From NCBI RefSeq assembly GCF_947488185.1, contig NZ_CANKYM010000001.1, positions 186,001 to 250,000 on the forward strand: DNA of 64,000 nucleotides, written 5' to 3'. Made by a program: the position numbers and the translations under genes. A model generated the notes under the pieces. It did no database searches. It worked only from the letters and a program-made list of their open reading frames with translations, and was not told the DNA's origin. The stretch comes from an uncultured Roseobacter sp. GTDB taxonomy: Bacteria; Pseudomonadota; Alphaproteobacteria; Rhodobacterales; Rhodobacteraceae. This document shows positions 37,648-46,484 of the stretch, piece by piece. How positions within the stretch are numbered: position 1 is the first letter of the stretch; every line of letters begins with the position of its first letter.

Positions 37648-38268
37648 ATGAGCACCATAGATTCCCTCTTTGTCACCCGCCTCTACCGCGCCCCTCTCTC
37701 CGAGAAGAAGCCCGCCATCGATACAGCCGAACTCGAAGCCTCCTGCTGGTCCATCGCTGAAGATGATGAAGCAGGTCAGAACTGGTGTGATGAGAACGGC
37801 TATCCGGGCTACACAAGCTATGCCTCGCTGACCGACCTGCCCTACCGCTTTCCGATCTTCAAGGAGCTGGTCAAGTGTCTCGACAAACACGTGAAATCTT
37901 TCGCCAAGGATCTCGCTTTCGATCTCGGCGACAGACCGTTGAAACTGGAAGATATTTGGATCAACATCCTGCCCCCCGGCGGCATCCACACCAGCCACAT
38001 CCACCCGCATTCCGTGATCAGCGGCACCACATATGTTGCCGTCCCCGCGGGGGCAAGTGCGATCAAATTCGAAGACCCGCGCTTGCCGATGATGATGGCC
38101 GCCCCCGCCCGGATCAAAGACGCCCGACCCGAGTTGCGCACCTTCAGCTACGTCACCCCTGAGGCCGGCGAGGTGCTGCTCTGGGAGAGCTGGCTCCGCC
38201 ACGAGGTCCCGCTCAACATGGCGGAAGAAGAGCGGATTTCCGTCTCATTCAACTATAGCTGGGGATGA
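37648..38268 (+). CDS. TIGR02466 family 2-oxoglutarate/Fe(II) oxygenase-like protein
   Basis: 206 aa. The family pattern is clear: GYTSYASL, WINILPPGGIHTSHIHPHS, SGTTYV-VP-GASAIKFEDPR, and WLRHEVP...RISVSFNYSW. The HxHP region, the later H of RHEVP and the Arg of RISVSF are the probable iron and 2-oxoglutarate ligands of a double-stranded beta-helix. Substrate unknown. It lies 640 bp from rplP (uL16), a protein hydroxylated in other bacteria by a different oxygenase (YcfD/RoxA); a link is speculative. Overlaps the next gene by 4 nt. Confidence 0.85.
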   Translation: MSTIDSLFVTRLYRAPLSEKKPAIDTAELEASCWSIAEDDEAGQNWCDENGYPGYTSYASLTDLPYRFPIFKELVKCLDKHVKSFAKDLAFDLGDRPLKLEDIWINILPPGGIHTSHIHPHSVISGTTYVAVPAGASAIKFEDPRLPMMMAAPARIKDARPELRTFSYVTPEAGEVLLWESWLRHEVPLNMAEEERISVSFNYSWG

Positions 38269-38735
38269 AGGCGAAAATGGGCAAGCGAAAGAACCACTTA
38301 GGAAAGGCGCTCGCTTGCGCCTATGTAGTGGCGTCTCCGAGCGTCGCTGCCTCGAATAGTTTCGATCATTGCCCGGATATTTGGTCCGACTACGTGCTAA
38401 TCGTGCGAGATCTGCTGGCTTCCAGTGAGGGAGACCTGCCGCCCGTCCTGTTCGTCGGGACAGGTGGCCAGATCCACAATTGCTTAGGGGAAAACCTCGC
38501 CCCTCATCTTCTTGGGCAAGTGAATTCATATCACAATGCAGTATCACGGCTTTTCGACGGAGATTTGGATGTGCCCTCGTCCGAATGGCCTGGAAATATA
38601 TGCACCGTCGGAGACACAGAAAGCTCCGCGTTTTCGTACCTTTGGGTCGGGTTACCCTACACCCCAGAAATACTCTCCAAAGATATTTGTCGCGTCAGAA
38701 TTGAGAAATCTCTCGCCCGTCGTATTGAGCGTTGA
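38265..38735 (+). CDS. Small hypothetical protein, possibly secreted
   Basis: 156 aa, no recognised family. Starts within the upstream stop (ATGA at 38265); a second ATG at 38277 gives MGKRKNHLGKALACAYVVASPSVAAS, which reads as a signal peptide with AxA-like cleavage. The mature part has five Cys (CPDIW, NCLGE, ICTVG, ICRVR) that could form disulfides. The translational overlap with the oxygenase gene supports expression. Function unknown. Confidence 0.55.
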   Translation: MKAKMGKRKNHLGKALACAYVVASPSVAASNSFDHCPDIWSDYVLIVRDLLASSEGDLPPVLFVGTGGQIHNCLGENLAPHLLGQVNSYHNAVSRLFDGDLDVPSSEWPGNICTVGDTESSAFSYLWVGLPYTPEILSKDICRVRIEKSLARRIER

Positions 38736-38806
38736 TGCGAAGCAATGTGGGCAAGACTCTTCTATCAATAACGGTACTGAACTCAGAGTAGCTACCACCG
38801 ACAAGA

Positions 38807-38840
38807 AGCCCCCGCCGATTTCTCAGCGGGGGCTCTTTCT
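38807..38840. terminator. Terminator between rplP and the inserted genes
   Basis: AGCCCCCGC (38807-38815) pairs with GCGGGGGCT (38826-38834) around an 10-nt loop, followed on the plus strand by CTTTCTT. It can end the plus-strand insert and, on the minus strand, stop rplP-unit transcripts before they enter the insert antisense. Confidence 0.75.
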
Positions 38841-38911
38841 TAACCGGGTGATGGCCCGCAGGTTTTCATTGAAAACCCGCTATATCGCACTCGGCGGCAA
38901 AGCCGCCGGGA

Positions 38912-39325
38912 TCACCAATCCTCGCGGACGACAACCCGTGTCTTGATCGGCAGTTTCATCGCCGCCAGACGCAGGGCCTCGCGGGCCACGTCGTCGTTTA
39001 CGCCGTCGATCTCGAACATCACGCGACCCGGCTTGACCTTGGCCGCCCAGCGATCGACCGAGCCTTTACCTTTACCCATCCGAACTTCGATGGGTTTGGC
39101 CGTGACCGGCACGTCAGGGAAAATCCGGATCCAGACCCGGCCCTGACGTTTCATGTGACGTGTCATCGCGCGGCGGGCCGCTTCGATCTGACGTGCTGTG
39201 ACCCGCTCAGGCTCAATGGCTTTCAACCCATAGGTGCCGAAGTTCAGGTCAGACCCGCCCTTCGCCAGACCCTTGATCGAGCCTTTGAACTGCTTGCGGA
39301 ATTTCGTGCGTTTTGGTTGTAGCAT
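38912..39325 (-). CDS. rplP: Large ribosomal subunit protein uL16
   Basis: 137 aa. [15 protein letters not shown] start, [22 protein letters not shown] and [12 protein letters not shown] end. Binds 23S rRNA near the A site. 13 nt after rpsC; here it is the last gene of the rplB unit because rpmC is displaced. Confidence 0.98.
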   Translation of the reverse strand: MLQPKRTKFRKQFKGSIKGLAKGGSDLNFGTYGLKAIEPERVTARQIEAARRAMTRHMKRQGRVWIRIFPDVPVTAKPIEVRMGKGKGSVDRWAAKVKPGRVMFEIDGVNDDVAREALRLAAMKLPIKTRVVVREDW

Positions 39326-39338
39326 CTGTCATTCCCCC

Positions 39339-40046
39339 TTAGCGACGACCGCCTGCACCACGGGGTGCTGGGCCATCCTGGAGTTCTTGTGCTTTACGGT
39401 CACGCGCGGCCGGATCGTGCTCCATGATCTCACCTTTGAAGATCCATGTCTTGATCCCGATGATGCCATAGGCAGTCGTCGCTTCCACATGTGCGTAATC
39501 GATGTCGGCGCGCAGCGTGTGCAAAGGCACGCGGCCTTCGCGGTACCATTCGGTCCGCGCGATCTCTGCACCGCCCAGACGACCGGCGACATTCACGCGG
39601 ATGCCGAGGGCGCCCATGCGCATGGCGTTCTGCACCGCACGCTTCATGGCGCGGCGGAAAGACACCCGACGCTCCAGCTGTTGTGCAATGCTTTCACCAA
39701 CCAATGCCGCATCCAGTTCAGGCTTGCGCACTTCAACGATGTTGAGATGCAACTCGCTGTCGGTCATCTTGGCGATCTTCTGACGCAGACCTTCGATGTC
39801 CGCCCCTTTCTTGCCGATGATGACACCGGGGCGGGCTGTGTGGATCGTGACGCGGCACTTCTTGTGCGGACGTTCGATGATCACACGGGCCACACCGGCC
39901 TGATGACACTCTTTCTTGATGAATTCACGGATCGCGAGGTCTTCCAGCAGGAGGTCCCCGTAATCTTTCGTGTCGGCATACCAGCGGCTGTCCCAGGTGC
40001 GGTTCACCTGCAGGCGCATGCCAATCGGATTGACTTTGTTACCCAT
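39339..40046 (-). CDS. rpsC: Small ribosomal subunit protein uS3
   Basis: 235 aa. KH domain with [17 protein letters not shown], and the C-terminal [52 protein letters not shown] start. Abuts rplV with a 1-nt overlap. Confidence 0.98.
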   Translation of the reverse strand: MGNKVNPIGMRLQVNRTWDSRWYADTKDYGDLLLEDLAIREFIKKECHQAGVARVIIERPHKKCRVTIHTARPGVIIGKKGADIEGLRQKIAKMTDSELHLNIVEVRKPELDAALVGESIAQQLERRVSFRRAMKRAVQNAMRMGALGIRVNVAGRLGGAEIARTEWYREGRVPLHTLRADIDYAHVEATTAYGIIGIKTWIFKGEIMEHDPAARDRKAQELQDGPAPRGAGGRR

Positions 40047-40426
40047 TAGGCTTGCTCCTCTACCTGACGCACCAGAATCGTGATTTCCGAGAACGGCTTG
40101 ATGATCTTGCCGAACCGGCCACGCGCGCGCGGACGTCCACGCTTCATGGTCAGGTTTTTACCCACATAGGCCTCAGCGACGACCAATTCATCGACGTCGA
40201 GGTTGTGGTTGTTTTCCGCGTTCGCGATGGCGGACTGAAGGCATTTCTTCACGTCCAGGGCGATCCGTTTCTTGGAGAAGGTCAGGTCCGTCAGGGCCTT
40301 GTCGACCTTCTTGCCCCGGATCATCGCGGCGACGAGGTTCAGTTTCTGCGGGGATGTACGAAGCATGCGCAGTTTTGCCATTGCTTCGTTGTCAGCCACG
40401 CGGCGGGGATTTTTATCCTTGCTCAT
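40046..40426 (-). CDS. rplV: Large ribosomal subunit protein uL22
   Basis: 126 aa. [24 protein letters not shown], and [23 protein letters not shown]. Lines the exit tunnel. 3 nt after rpsS. Confidence 0.98.
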   Translation of the reverse strand: MSKDKNPRRVADNEAMAKLRMLRTSPQKLNLVAAMIRGKKVDKALTDLTFSKKRIALDVKKCLQSAIANAENNHNLDVDELVVAEAYVGKNLTMKRGRPRARGRFGKIIKPFSEITILVRQVEEQA

Positions 40427-40429
40427 GGC

Positions 40430-40708
40430 TTACTTCCGCTTCGCTTTTTTGTCGGCGGCATGACCATAGTAGGTCCGTGTTGGCGAATACTCACCAAACT
40501 TCTGACCGATCATGTCTTCGCTGACGTTAACAGGGATGTGCTTGTGACCGTTGTACACACCAAAGGTCAAACCCACGAACTGCGGCAGGATTGTCGAGCG
40601 GCGCGACCAGATCTTGATCACTTCGTTGCGGCCGCTTTCGCGGGACGCTTCGGCCTTTTTCAACACATAGCTGTCGACAAAAGGGCCTTTCCATACTGAA
40701 CGAGACAT
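40430..40708 (-). CDS. rpsS: Small ribosomal subunit protein uS19
   Basis: 92 aa. [65 protein letters not shown]. 3 nt after rplB. Confidence 0.98.
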   Translation of the reverse strand: MSRSVWKGPFVDSYVLKKAEASRESGRNEVIKIWSRRSTILPQFVGLTFGVYNGHKHIPVNVSEDMIGQKFGEYSPTRTYYGHAADKKAKRK

Positions 40709-40711
40709 AGA

Positions 40712-41554
40712 TTAACGCCCCTTCTTCTTGGCGTGCCGCGAGCGCAGGATAAGCTTGCTGGACGCTTTTTTCTTGTTCCGGGTTTTTGCACCCTTTGTCG
40801 GCTTGCCCCAAGGCGTCACCGGGTGACGACCACCAGAGGTCCGGCCTTCACCACCACCATGCGGGTGATCGATCGGGTTCATCACGACACCACGCACGGA
40901 CGGGCGGATGCCCTTGTGGCGCATGCGGCCCGCTTTACCGTAGTTCTGGTTGGAGTTGTCGGGGTTGCTGACGGCACCCACGGTGGCCATGCATTCCTGA
41001 CGCACGAGACGCAGCTCGCCAGAGCTTAGACGGATCTGCGCGTAGCCACCGTCGCGGCCCACGAATTGAGCATAGGTACCGGCGGCACGGGCGATCTGAC
41101 CACCCTTGCCGGGCTTCATCTCGATGTTGTGCACGATTGTCCCGATCGGCATGCCAGAGAAAGGCATTGCGTTGCCGGGTTTGATATCTGCTTTCTGCGA
41201 CGCAACCACGCTATCCCCCACGGCCAAACGCTGTGGCGCCAGGATATAGGCTTGCTCACCGTCTTCGTATTTCACGAGGGCGATGAAAGCTGTGCGGTTG
41301 GGGTCATATTCGATGCGCTCGACCGTGGCCGCCACATCCATCTTGTTCCGCTTGAAGTCAACGATCCGGTAGAGGCGCTTGGCCCCGCCGCCTTTGCGGC
41401 GCATCGTGATCCGTCCGGTGTTGTTCCGTCCGCCGTGTTTGGTCAAGCCTTCTGTGAGGGCTTTGACCGGGCGGCCTTTCCAGAGCTCCGAACGGTCGAT
41501 CAGTACCAGCCCACGCTGGCCCGGCGTCGTCGGTTTATACGACTTGAGTGCCAT
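40712..41554 (-). CDS. rplB: Large ribosomal subunit protein uL2
   Basis: 280 aa. [15 protein letters not shown] start (ATG 41554), [52 protein letters not shown]. Peptidyl transferase centre protein. It follows rplW in the ancestral order, but an insert of 2.6 kb separates them. Confidence 0.98.
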   Translation of the reverse strand: MALKSYKPTTPGQRGLVLIDRSELWKGRPVKALTEGLTKHGGRNNTGRITMRRKGGGAKRLYRIVDFKRNKMDVAATVERIEYDPNRTAFIALVKYEDGEQAYILAPQRLAVGDSVVASQKADIKPGNAMPFSGMPIGTIVHNIEMKPGKGGQIARAAGTYAQFVGRDGGYAQIRLSSGELRLVRQECMATVGAVSNPDNSNQNYGKAGRMRHKGIRPSVRGVVMNPIDHPHGGGEGRTSGGRHPVTPWGKPTKGAKTRNKKKASSKLILRSRHAKKKGR

Positions 41555-41648
41555 GTTGTCTGTCTTCCGTTTTGCTATCGATCGTCGCAATGACGACCAT
41601 GGTATGAAGGCCCCCGTAGGTGCCCGACTTGGATGTCCATACGGACAA

Positions 41649-41678
41649 AGGCGAAGCCCCGGACGAATCCGGGGCCTT
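41649..41678 (-). promoter_or_regulatory. Leader hairpin of the rplB unit (attenuator candidate)
   Basis: In the minus-strand leader GGCCCCGGA pairs with TCCGGGGC(TT) around TTCG, extended by GGC-AA / TT-CGCC flanking bases, followed by a short CTTTGTCC tract. It lies between the predicted promoter and the rplB ATG, so it would be transcribed in the 5' leader. Terminator, attenuator or ribosomal-protein binding site are all possible. Confidence 0.5.
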
Positions 41679-41689
41679 GCCGATGCGTC

Positions 41690-41718
41690 CGTTTAAGAGA
41701 GTGCGCTCCCGGGGTCAA
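41690..41718 (-). promoter_or_regulatory. Promoter of the rplB-rplP unit
   Basis: Minus strand: TTGACC (41713-41718), 17 bp, TAAACG (41690-41695). Predicted leader about 130 nt. Restarts the S10 genes downstream of the insert. Confidence 0.65.
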
Positions 41719-41868
41719 GCATGGGACCCGCTGAAAGTTCATATTTTTCAGGGTGCCGGGACCGCGTCTGGGCACCTATTCGCCACGCCCTGAGACACCT
41801 GATCTTCTGTCTTCCTAACATTATGGGGGAGATGCTACGCTCAAGCGGTCTTGGGTGGAGGGAATACC

Positions 41869-42582
41869 ATGAGTTTTGTGAAAGCACTTGCTGCGGTCGC
41901 TGTCGGGTTTGCAGCGGCGAAGGGAATGGACAAGTACAAGCAGATGGGCGGTATGGCCGGTCTGCAAGACGCGATGCAGGGCGCAGGCGGCAGCAATATG
42001 GCAGATCAGCTGGGCCGTATGGCGGATCAGTTCGGCATCCCGGGCGGCTCGGCACAGGTCAAGAACCTGTTTGGTCAGATGGAGCAGGCAACGGCCGGCG
42101 CCACCGAAGCGGGTGCCGCCGGTCTGGGTGGTCTGATGGCAAGCCTGCGCGGCGCCGCCGAAGCAGGCAGTCAGCAATCGGCCTCTATGATGGAGGCGAT
42201 GTTCGGCAACACGCCGGTCGGCGACGCGATGGAGCAGCAGGCCAAGCTGATGATCCGCGCGATGATCCAGGCTGCGAAGGCCGACGGCGAGATCGATGCC
42301 GAGGAACAGGCCGCCATTGTCGACCGGCTGGGCGACATCAGCGAGGAAGAGCGCGCATTCGTGAAGGCAGAATTGCAGGCCTCGCCCGATTTGGCCGGTC
42401 TCGTGCGGGATGCAGGGACAATCAGCCGAGAGCAGGTCTACTCGACCTCGCTGGCCGCGATCCGTGTCGATAACGTCGCCGAGGCCAACTATATGCGCCA
42501 ACTCGCATCGAGGCTTGGGTTGAGCGATGCTCAGCGTGATGCGATCCACGCCAGGATGGGAGTCCCACCGCTCGCCACCTGA
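41869..42582 (+). CDS. TerB / DUF533 family protein
   Basis: 237 aa. The N terminus (MSFVKALAAVAVGFAAAKG) is a short hydrophobic helix; a Gly/Met/Ala-rich middle region follows; the C-terminal 110 residues form a TerB-like all-helical domain with KADGEIDAEEQAAIVDRLGDIS, whose acidic positions may bind metal. Annotated relatives are called tellurite-resistance-like, but no ter operon is present, so tellurite function is not supported. ATG at 41869 has GGAGGG 8 nt upstream. Lies on the plus strand in the rplW-rplB gap. Confidence 0.85.
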   Translation: MSFVKALAAVAVGFAAAKGMDKYKQMGGMAGLQDAMQGAGGSNMADQLGRMADQFGIPGGSAQVKNLFGQMEQATAGATEAGAAGLGGLMASLRGAAEAGSQQSASMMEAMFGNTPVGDAMEQQAKLMIRAMIQAAKADGEIDAEEQAAIVDRLGDISEEERAFVKAELQASPDLAGLVRDAGTISREQVYSTSLAAIRVDNVAEANYMRQLASRLGLSDAQRDAIHARMGVPPLAT

Positions 42583-42827
42583 TGACGGGTGTCCCGCCCC
42601 CAAATCCCTCTTACTCGGTCTAAAAACCCGTTTTCTCTGGAAGACACTGGGGCCGCCTGTAGTGACTGTCAGGCCAGTTGTAGGCCTCTAGAACCGTGGG
42701 AGCATCTGCTGTGACGTTCCGTTTCACGAGCAATCGCGGAAACGCGCTGGTTCATTCTTCATGTGGTTATCCAACGGCCCACTTTCAGCGGCAAATCGGA
42801 GAGCACTCCGTTACATCCGTCGGTTTT

Positions 42828-43856
42828 TCACCTCTGCGGATTAAACAACCGAGCGAAAAACCCAGTGCGGGGTTGCTGAGCCTCTTCTGATGGCCTTGGC
42901 CTTCCAGCGACCCAAACCTCGATCCGTTCGGCATTCAATGCGTTTGCCGAAAAATCGCGGGCTTCCACACCAAGATCATTTGCAACCGTCTTGGCGACTG
43001 CGGCAGTCTCCGGGCTGTAGTATCGCAAATGGGTGGTCGAAACTCGAAACCTCTCACGTCCGATTTCGGCGACTGCAATCCCGGCGTTCTCAAGCTCGGC
43101 CACATAGCTTTGAAGTTTGTCATTGGGGATGCCGTCCGGCGCATGAATGAAGAACTGCAGATCAGAAGCCTTGCTGTTCCCGTACATCATTTCTCCCGCA
43201 CTCAAGCCGGGGATCTCCGGCAGAGACCGCAGTGCCGCAGCGATAGCCAGATCGGTGTCTGCACGCATGTATTGCACGGCCGAAATCTCAGGCAGATTGA
43301 TCGCGTCAGCGCGAACCGATACCGGCGCGAAGAATCCGTCCGGCACTTCCACTTGCGCGGAACCCTCGACACCGTCGGACGCAACAATGGTCTCGTCCGC
43401 CGGTGGTTCCACCACAGCTGTTGCAATCGCAATGTTTGATTGACCGATGGTGTTGCCCTGGCTGGCTTCTGCAAGCGGATCAGACGGAACAGAGACCGAC
43501 GCCCCAAACCCGATCAATGCGCCAGTACCAAGCGTTACGCCCAGACCCAAACCAGCGGCGCCTGAAAACAGCATCAAAGCCTTCACCGCATCCGATGCAT
43601 TCAACTGAGCCAAAGCACCACCTGTGTCTGCCTTGCCTTCTTCCGGTGCTCTGGCGTCGCCAATTTGATCAGGCTCAGGCAATTGAGATGGTGCGTTCGA
43701 TGCGACCACTCCCCGCTCGGAAAGAAGCTTGGCGCGTTTGGCGCGTGCTTCGCTCAATCGCTCCTTCCAGCTTCCATCAAAGACCGGATGATTAGAGGCC
43801 TCGGGATATCTACCGGCGCTTGGTTGTGTAAAACCACTGGCTTCAATTTTCGACAC
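42828..43856 (-). CDS. Membrane-anchored protein with LytR_C-like C-terminal domain
   Basis: 342 aa from GTG 43856, chosen because AGAGG lies 8 nt before it; the open frame runs to 44069 but that part has no ribosome site. N-terminal 90 residues are charged and cytosolic-looking, with KERLSEARAKRAKLL. One TM segment (ALMLFSGAAGLGLGVTLGTG) lies near 95-115. The C-terminal 95 residues resemble LytR_C domains: a -VAELENAGI- helix, THLRYYSPETAAVAKTVANDLG and a final IEVWVAGRP strand. Possibly an envelope protein; role unknown. Sits between rplW and rplB on the ribosomal strand but behind the rplW terminator. Confidence 0.7.
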   Translation of the reverse strand: MSKIEASGFTQPSAGRYPEASNHPVFDGSWKERLSEARAKRAKLLSERGVVASNAPSQLPEPDQIGDARAPEEGKADTGGALAQLNASDAVKALMLFSGAAGLGLGVTLGTGALIGFGASVSVPSDPLAEASQGNTIGQSNIAIATAVVEPPADETIVASDGVEGSAQVEVPDGFFAPVSVRADAINLPEISAVQYMRADTDLAIAAALRSLPEIPGLSAGEMMYGNSKASDLQFFIHAPDGIPNDKLQSYVAELENAGIAVAEIGRERFRVSTTHLRYYSPETAAVAKTVANDLGVEARDFSANALNAERIEVWVAGRPRPSEEAQQPRTGFFARLFNPQR

Positions 43857-44202
43857 GATATTGACCTCTCGAAGAGACGCAATTTCTACAATAGATGATC
43901 GTTTGAAAACACTCCGCGGCGCGGCACTGGGAACAATCTGTTCACAAGCGATTAATATAGCACAAGAAAAAGGCAATTTGGTGACCAGATTGCTACACTG
44001 AAGGCCGAAACAACATGCGCTGGACTGCTGGGGCCTGCGGATCGGGCATCTTCGGCAAGAAATCGCCAATAGAGCACCGCCCGCGTATCGATAATCGTGT
44101 TGAGAAGGATAGAAGGAGCACGCACCGCGAGATGGGTCGGCAAAAAAACAAAACCCCGACCTTTTTCAAGGCCGGGGTTCCGTAGGACATCTGATCAGAC
44201 TT
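43857..44202. other. Intergenic region upstream of LytR_C-like gene / downstream of rplW
   Basis: 346 bp. The left half is AT-rich with TGTGCTATATT near 43956-43966 on the minus strand, an extended -10 candidate for the LytR_C-like gene without a clear -35. The right end holds the rplW terminator. The middle (44000-44140) has a short open frame with no recognisable product. Confidence 0.45.
44142..44180 (-). terminator. Terminator of rpsJ-rplC-rplD-rplW
   Basis: Minus strand, 22 nt after the rplW stop: AACCCCGGCCTTG pairs with (AA)GGTCGGGGTT around AAAA, followed by TTGTTTTTTTG. Strong intrinsic terminator, which shows that the S10 operon ends at rplW here rather than continuing to rplB. Confidence 0.85.
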
Positions 44203-44499
44203 TTAGAGACCGGTGGACACGTCAATCGTGTTGCCGGCTTCCAGCGTCACATAGGCTTTCTTGACGTCCTTCCGCTTGCCTAGCTGGCCGCGGAAACGCT
44301 TTACTTTGCCTTTGGTGATCGTGGTGTTGACCGCTTTGACCTTCACACCAAAGAGCGCCTCTACGGCTTCCTTGATCTGGGGTTTGTTGCTGTCGATCGC
44401 CACTTCGAAGACAACCGCGCCGTTCTCGGACGACATGGTAGCTTTCTCGGTGATGATCGGCTTGCGGATCACATCGTAATGTTCTGCCTTGGCGCTCAT
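44203..44499 (-). CDS. rplW: Large ribosomal subunit protein uL23
   Basis: 98 aa. [53 protein letters not shown]. Exit-tunnel docking site for trigger factor and SRP. Overlaps rplD by 4 nt. Confidence 0.97.
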   Translation of the reverse strand: MSAKAEHYDVIRKPIITEKATMSSENGAVVFEVAIDSNKPQIKEAVEALFGVKVKAVNTTITKGKVKRFRGQLGKRKDVKKAYVTLEAGNTIDVSTGL

Positions 44500-45113
44500 T
44501 TCAAACGGGCCTCCAGTGCTTCGACACCCGCCTTCGTGATCACCAATGTGTCACGCTTGAGGATGTCATATACGTTTGCGCCCATTGTCGGCAGGATATC
44601 CAGACCGTCAATGTTGCGCGCGGCTTGGGCGAAGTTCTCGTCCACGGATGCCCCGTCGATGACCAGCGCGCGTTTCCAGCCCAGGTTTGCAACCTGTTTG
44701 GCCAAAGCGGCGGTTTTGCCTTCGGAGGAAGCCTCGTCGATAATCACAAGCTCGCCCGCTTTCATTTTCGCGGACAGTGCGTGGCACAGACCCAGCTTGC
44801 GGAACTTCTTGGTCAGCTCGTGGCCGTGGCTGCGCACTTTCGGCCCCTTGTAGACGCCACCCCCGCGGAAGATCGGTGCAGAGCGCGCGCCGTGGCGTGC
44901 GCCGCCAGTGCCTTTCTGGCGATAGATCTTCTTGGTGGAGTAGTCGACTTCGGAACGTGTCTTGACCTTGTGAGTGCCCGCCTGCGCGTTGTTACGCTGC
45001 CAGCGCACGACCCGGTGCAGGATGTCGGCACGTGGTTCGAGACCAAAAAGCGCCTCGTCCAGATCTACCGAACCGGCCTTCTTGCCGTCTAGTTTGATGA
45101 CATCGAGTTTCAT
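44496..45113 (-). CDS. rplD: Large ribosomal subunit protein uL4
   Basis: 205 aa. [23 protein letters not shown] loop and [13 protein letters not shown] end. In gammaproteobacteria uL4 represses the S10 operon through its leader; the rpsJ leader here has a terminator-like hairpin, so a comparable control is possible but unproven. Overlaps both rplC and rplW by 4 nt. Confidence 0.97.
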   Translation of the reverse strand: MKLDVIKLDGKKAGSVDLDEALFGLEPRADILHRVVRWQRNNAQAGTHKVKTRSEVDYSTKKIYRQKGTGGARHGARSAPIFRGGGVYKGPKVRSHGHELTKKFRKLGLCHALSAKMKAGELVIIDEASSEGKTAALAKQVANLGWKRALVIDGASVDENFAQAARNIDGLDILPTMGANVYDILKRDTLVITKAGVEALEARLK

Positions 45114-45991
45114 GCGTCACCTTCTTTCTTGTCGGCATCTGCATCCGCTTCCGGCGCATCACCTTCTTTGTCTGCTGCGATTTCAGCTTCTGCAGCTTTC
45201 AGCGCTTCGGCTTCCGCAGCGGCTTGCTCTTCTGCCAGACGCTTGGCTTCCGCTTCGGCCTCGGCAGCAGCGGCAGCAGCGGCTTCTTCAGCGACTTTGG
45301 CGGCTTCCTCAGCGGCAGATTTCAGAGCGGCAGGCAGGATCGCATTCTCGGGGAATGGTTTCTTGACCGCATCCTTGACTGTCACCCAGCCCCCTTTGGA
45401 GCCCGGCACGGCACCTTTGACCATGATCAGACCACGGTCTGTATCGGTGCGCACAACCTGCAGGTTTTGCGTGGTAACACGGGCAGCACCCATGTGACCG
45501 GCCATCTTCTTGCCTTTGAAAACCTTGCCCGGATCCTGACACTGACCGGTGGAACCGTGCGACCGGTGAGAGATCGACACACCGTGCGTTGCCCGCAGAC
45601 CGCCGAAGTTATGACGCTTCATCGCACCGGCAAAACCTTTACCGATAGAGGTGCCTGCCACATCAACGAACTGACCTTCAAAGTAGTGGTCGGCGATGAT
45701 TTCTTCGCCCACGCTGATCAGGTTTTCCGCATCCACACGGAATTCCGCAACCTTGCGCTTGGGTTCCACCTTCGCCGAAGCGAAGTGACCGCGCATGGCC
45801 TGAGACGTCCGCTTGGCTTTGGCAACACCGGCACCGAGTTGAACAGCTGTGTAACCATCTTTTTCAACGGTCCGCTGGGCCACAACCTGCAGCTTGTCGA
45901 GTTGAAGAACGGTCACAGGGATCTGCTTGCCGTCTTCCATGAACAGCCGGGTCATCCCGACTTTTTTTGCAATAACGCCTGAGCGCAACAT
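45110..45991 (-). CDS. rplC: Large ribosomal subunit protein uL3 with long Ala/Glu-rich C-terminal tail
   Basis: 293 aa. The normal uL3 core fills residues 1-220: [62 protein letters not shown]. Residues 221-293 are an extra tail of Ala, Glu, Lys and Asp, first helical ([13 protein letters not shown]) and then acidic ([18 protein letters not shown]). A typical uL3 is about 210 residues. Coding frame continues smoothly, with no sign of frameshift. Confidence 0.96.
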   Translation of the reverse strand: MLRSGVIAKKVGMTRLFMEDGKQIPVTVLQLDKLQVVAQRTVEKDGYTAVQLGAGVAKAKRTSQAMRGHFASAKVEPKRKVAEFRVDAENLISVGEEIIADHYFEGQFVDVAGTSIGKGFAGAMKRHNFGGLRATHGVSISHRSHGSTGQCQDPGKVFKGKKMAGHMGAARVTTQNLQVVRTDTDRGLIMVKGAVPGSKGGWVTVKDAVKKPFPENAILPAALKSAAEEAAKVAEEAAAAAAAEAEAEAKRLAEEQAAAEAEALKAAEAEIAADKEGDAPEADADADKKEGDA

Positions 45992-46009
45992 AAAATTACC
46001 CTCCTACGC

Positions 46010-46330
46010 TTATGACTGCAGCTTGATCTCGACGTCCACACCAGCGGCCAGGTCGAGTTTCATCAGCGCGTCCACGGTCTGGGGGGTGGGATCAACGATA
46101 TCCAGCAGACGCTTGTGCGTGCGGATTTCGAACTGGTCACGGGATTTCTTGTCAACGTGCGGGCCACGCAGAACGGTGAACTTCTCGATTTTGTTCGGCA
46201 GCGGGATTGGGCCGCGAACGGAAGCACCTGTACGCTTGGCAGTGTTGACGATTTCTTGTGTGGACGTGTCCAGCACGCGGTAGTCAAACGCCTTGAGGCG
46301 GATGCGGATGTTTTGGCTTTGAACGGCCAT
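46010..46330 (-). CDS. rpsJ: Small ribosomal subunit protein uS10
   Basis: 106 aa, [21 protein letters not shown] start at ATG 46330, [29 protein letters not shown] and [15 protein letters not shown] end. The NusE component of antitermination complexes. First gene of the S10 unit; normally it follows tuf, here displaced by 8.6 kb. Confidence 0.97.
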   Translation of the reverse strand: MAVQSQNIRIRLKAFDYRVLDTSTQEIVNTAKRTGASVRGPIPLPNKIEKFTVLRGPHVDKKSRDQFEIRTHKRLLDIVDPTPQTVDALMKLDLAAGVDVEIKLQS

Positions 46331-46415
46331 GAGCATCACCCTTTATATCAGGGTCCAGATCGGAGAGGAGGGCGGGCGCTCATCGCACACCCTCATCGCG
46401 TCTTTATATGAACTG

Positions 46416-46440
46416 AAAAAGGGCACGGCTGGCCGTACCC
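46416..46440 (-). terminator. Terminator-like hairpin in the rpsJ leader
   Basis: Minus strand: GGGTACGGC pairs with GCCGTGCCC and is followed by TTTTT (46416-46420). It lies 86 nt before the rpsJ ATG and downstream of a promoter candidate, so it may be an attenuator of the S10 unit. Alternatively it ends transcripts of the zinc-island GTPase operon that stop at 46788. Confidence 0.6.
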
Positions 46441-46455
46441 TCTCAGGACTTGGGC

Positions 46456-46484
46456 GTCTTAGGGCGAGTCGATGCAAAAGGCAA
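46456..46484 (-). promoter_or_regulatory. Candidate promoter of rpsJ-rplW
   Basis: Minus strand: TTGCCT (46479-46484), 17 bp, TAAGAC (46456-46461). It would place the hairpin at 46416-46440 inside the transcript. Confidence 0.5.

Larger units (their letters stand above)
41555..41868. other. Intergenic region rplB / TerB-like gene
   Basis: 314 bp. It carries the rplB promoter (41690-41718), a leader of about 130 nt containing a strong GC hairpin (41649-41678), and the GGAGGG ribosome site of the divergent TerB-like gene at the right end. Confidence 0.6.

Noticed and set aside
42583-42827. Possible gene remnant after the TerB-like gene
   Set aside because: A frame of 64 codons exists but has no start signal or similarity; nothing supportable was found in this 245-bp gap.
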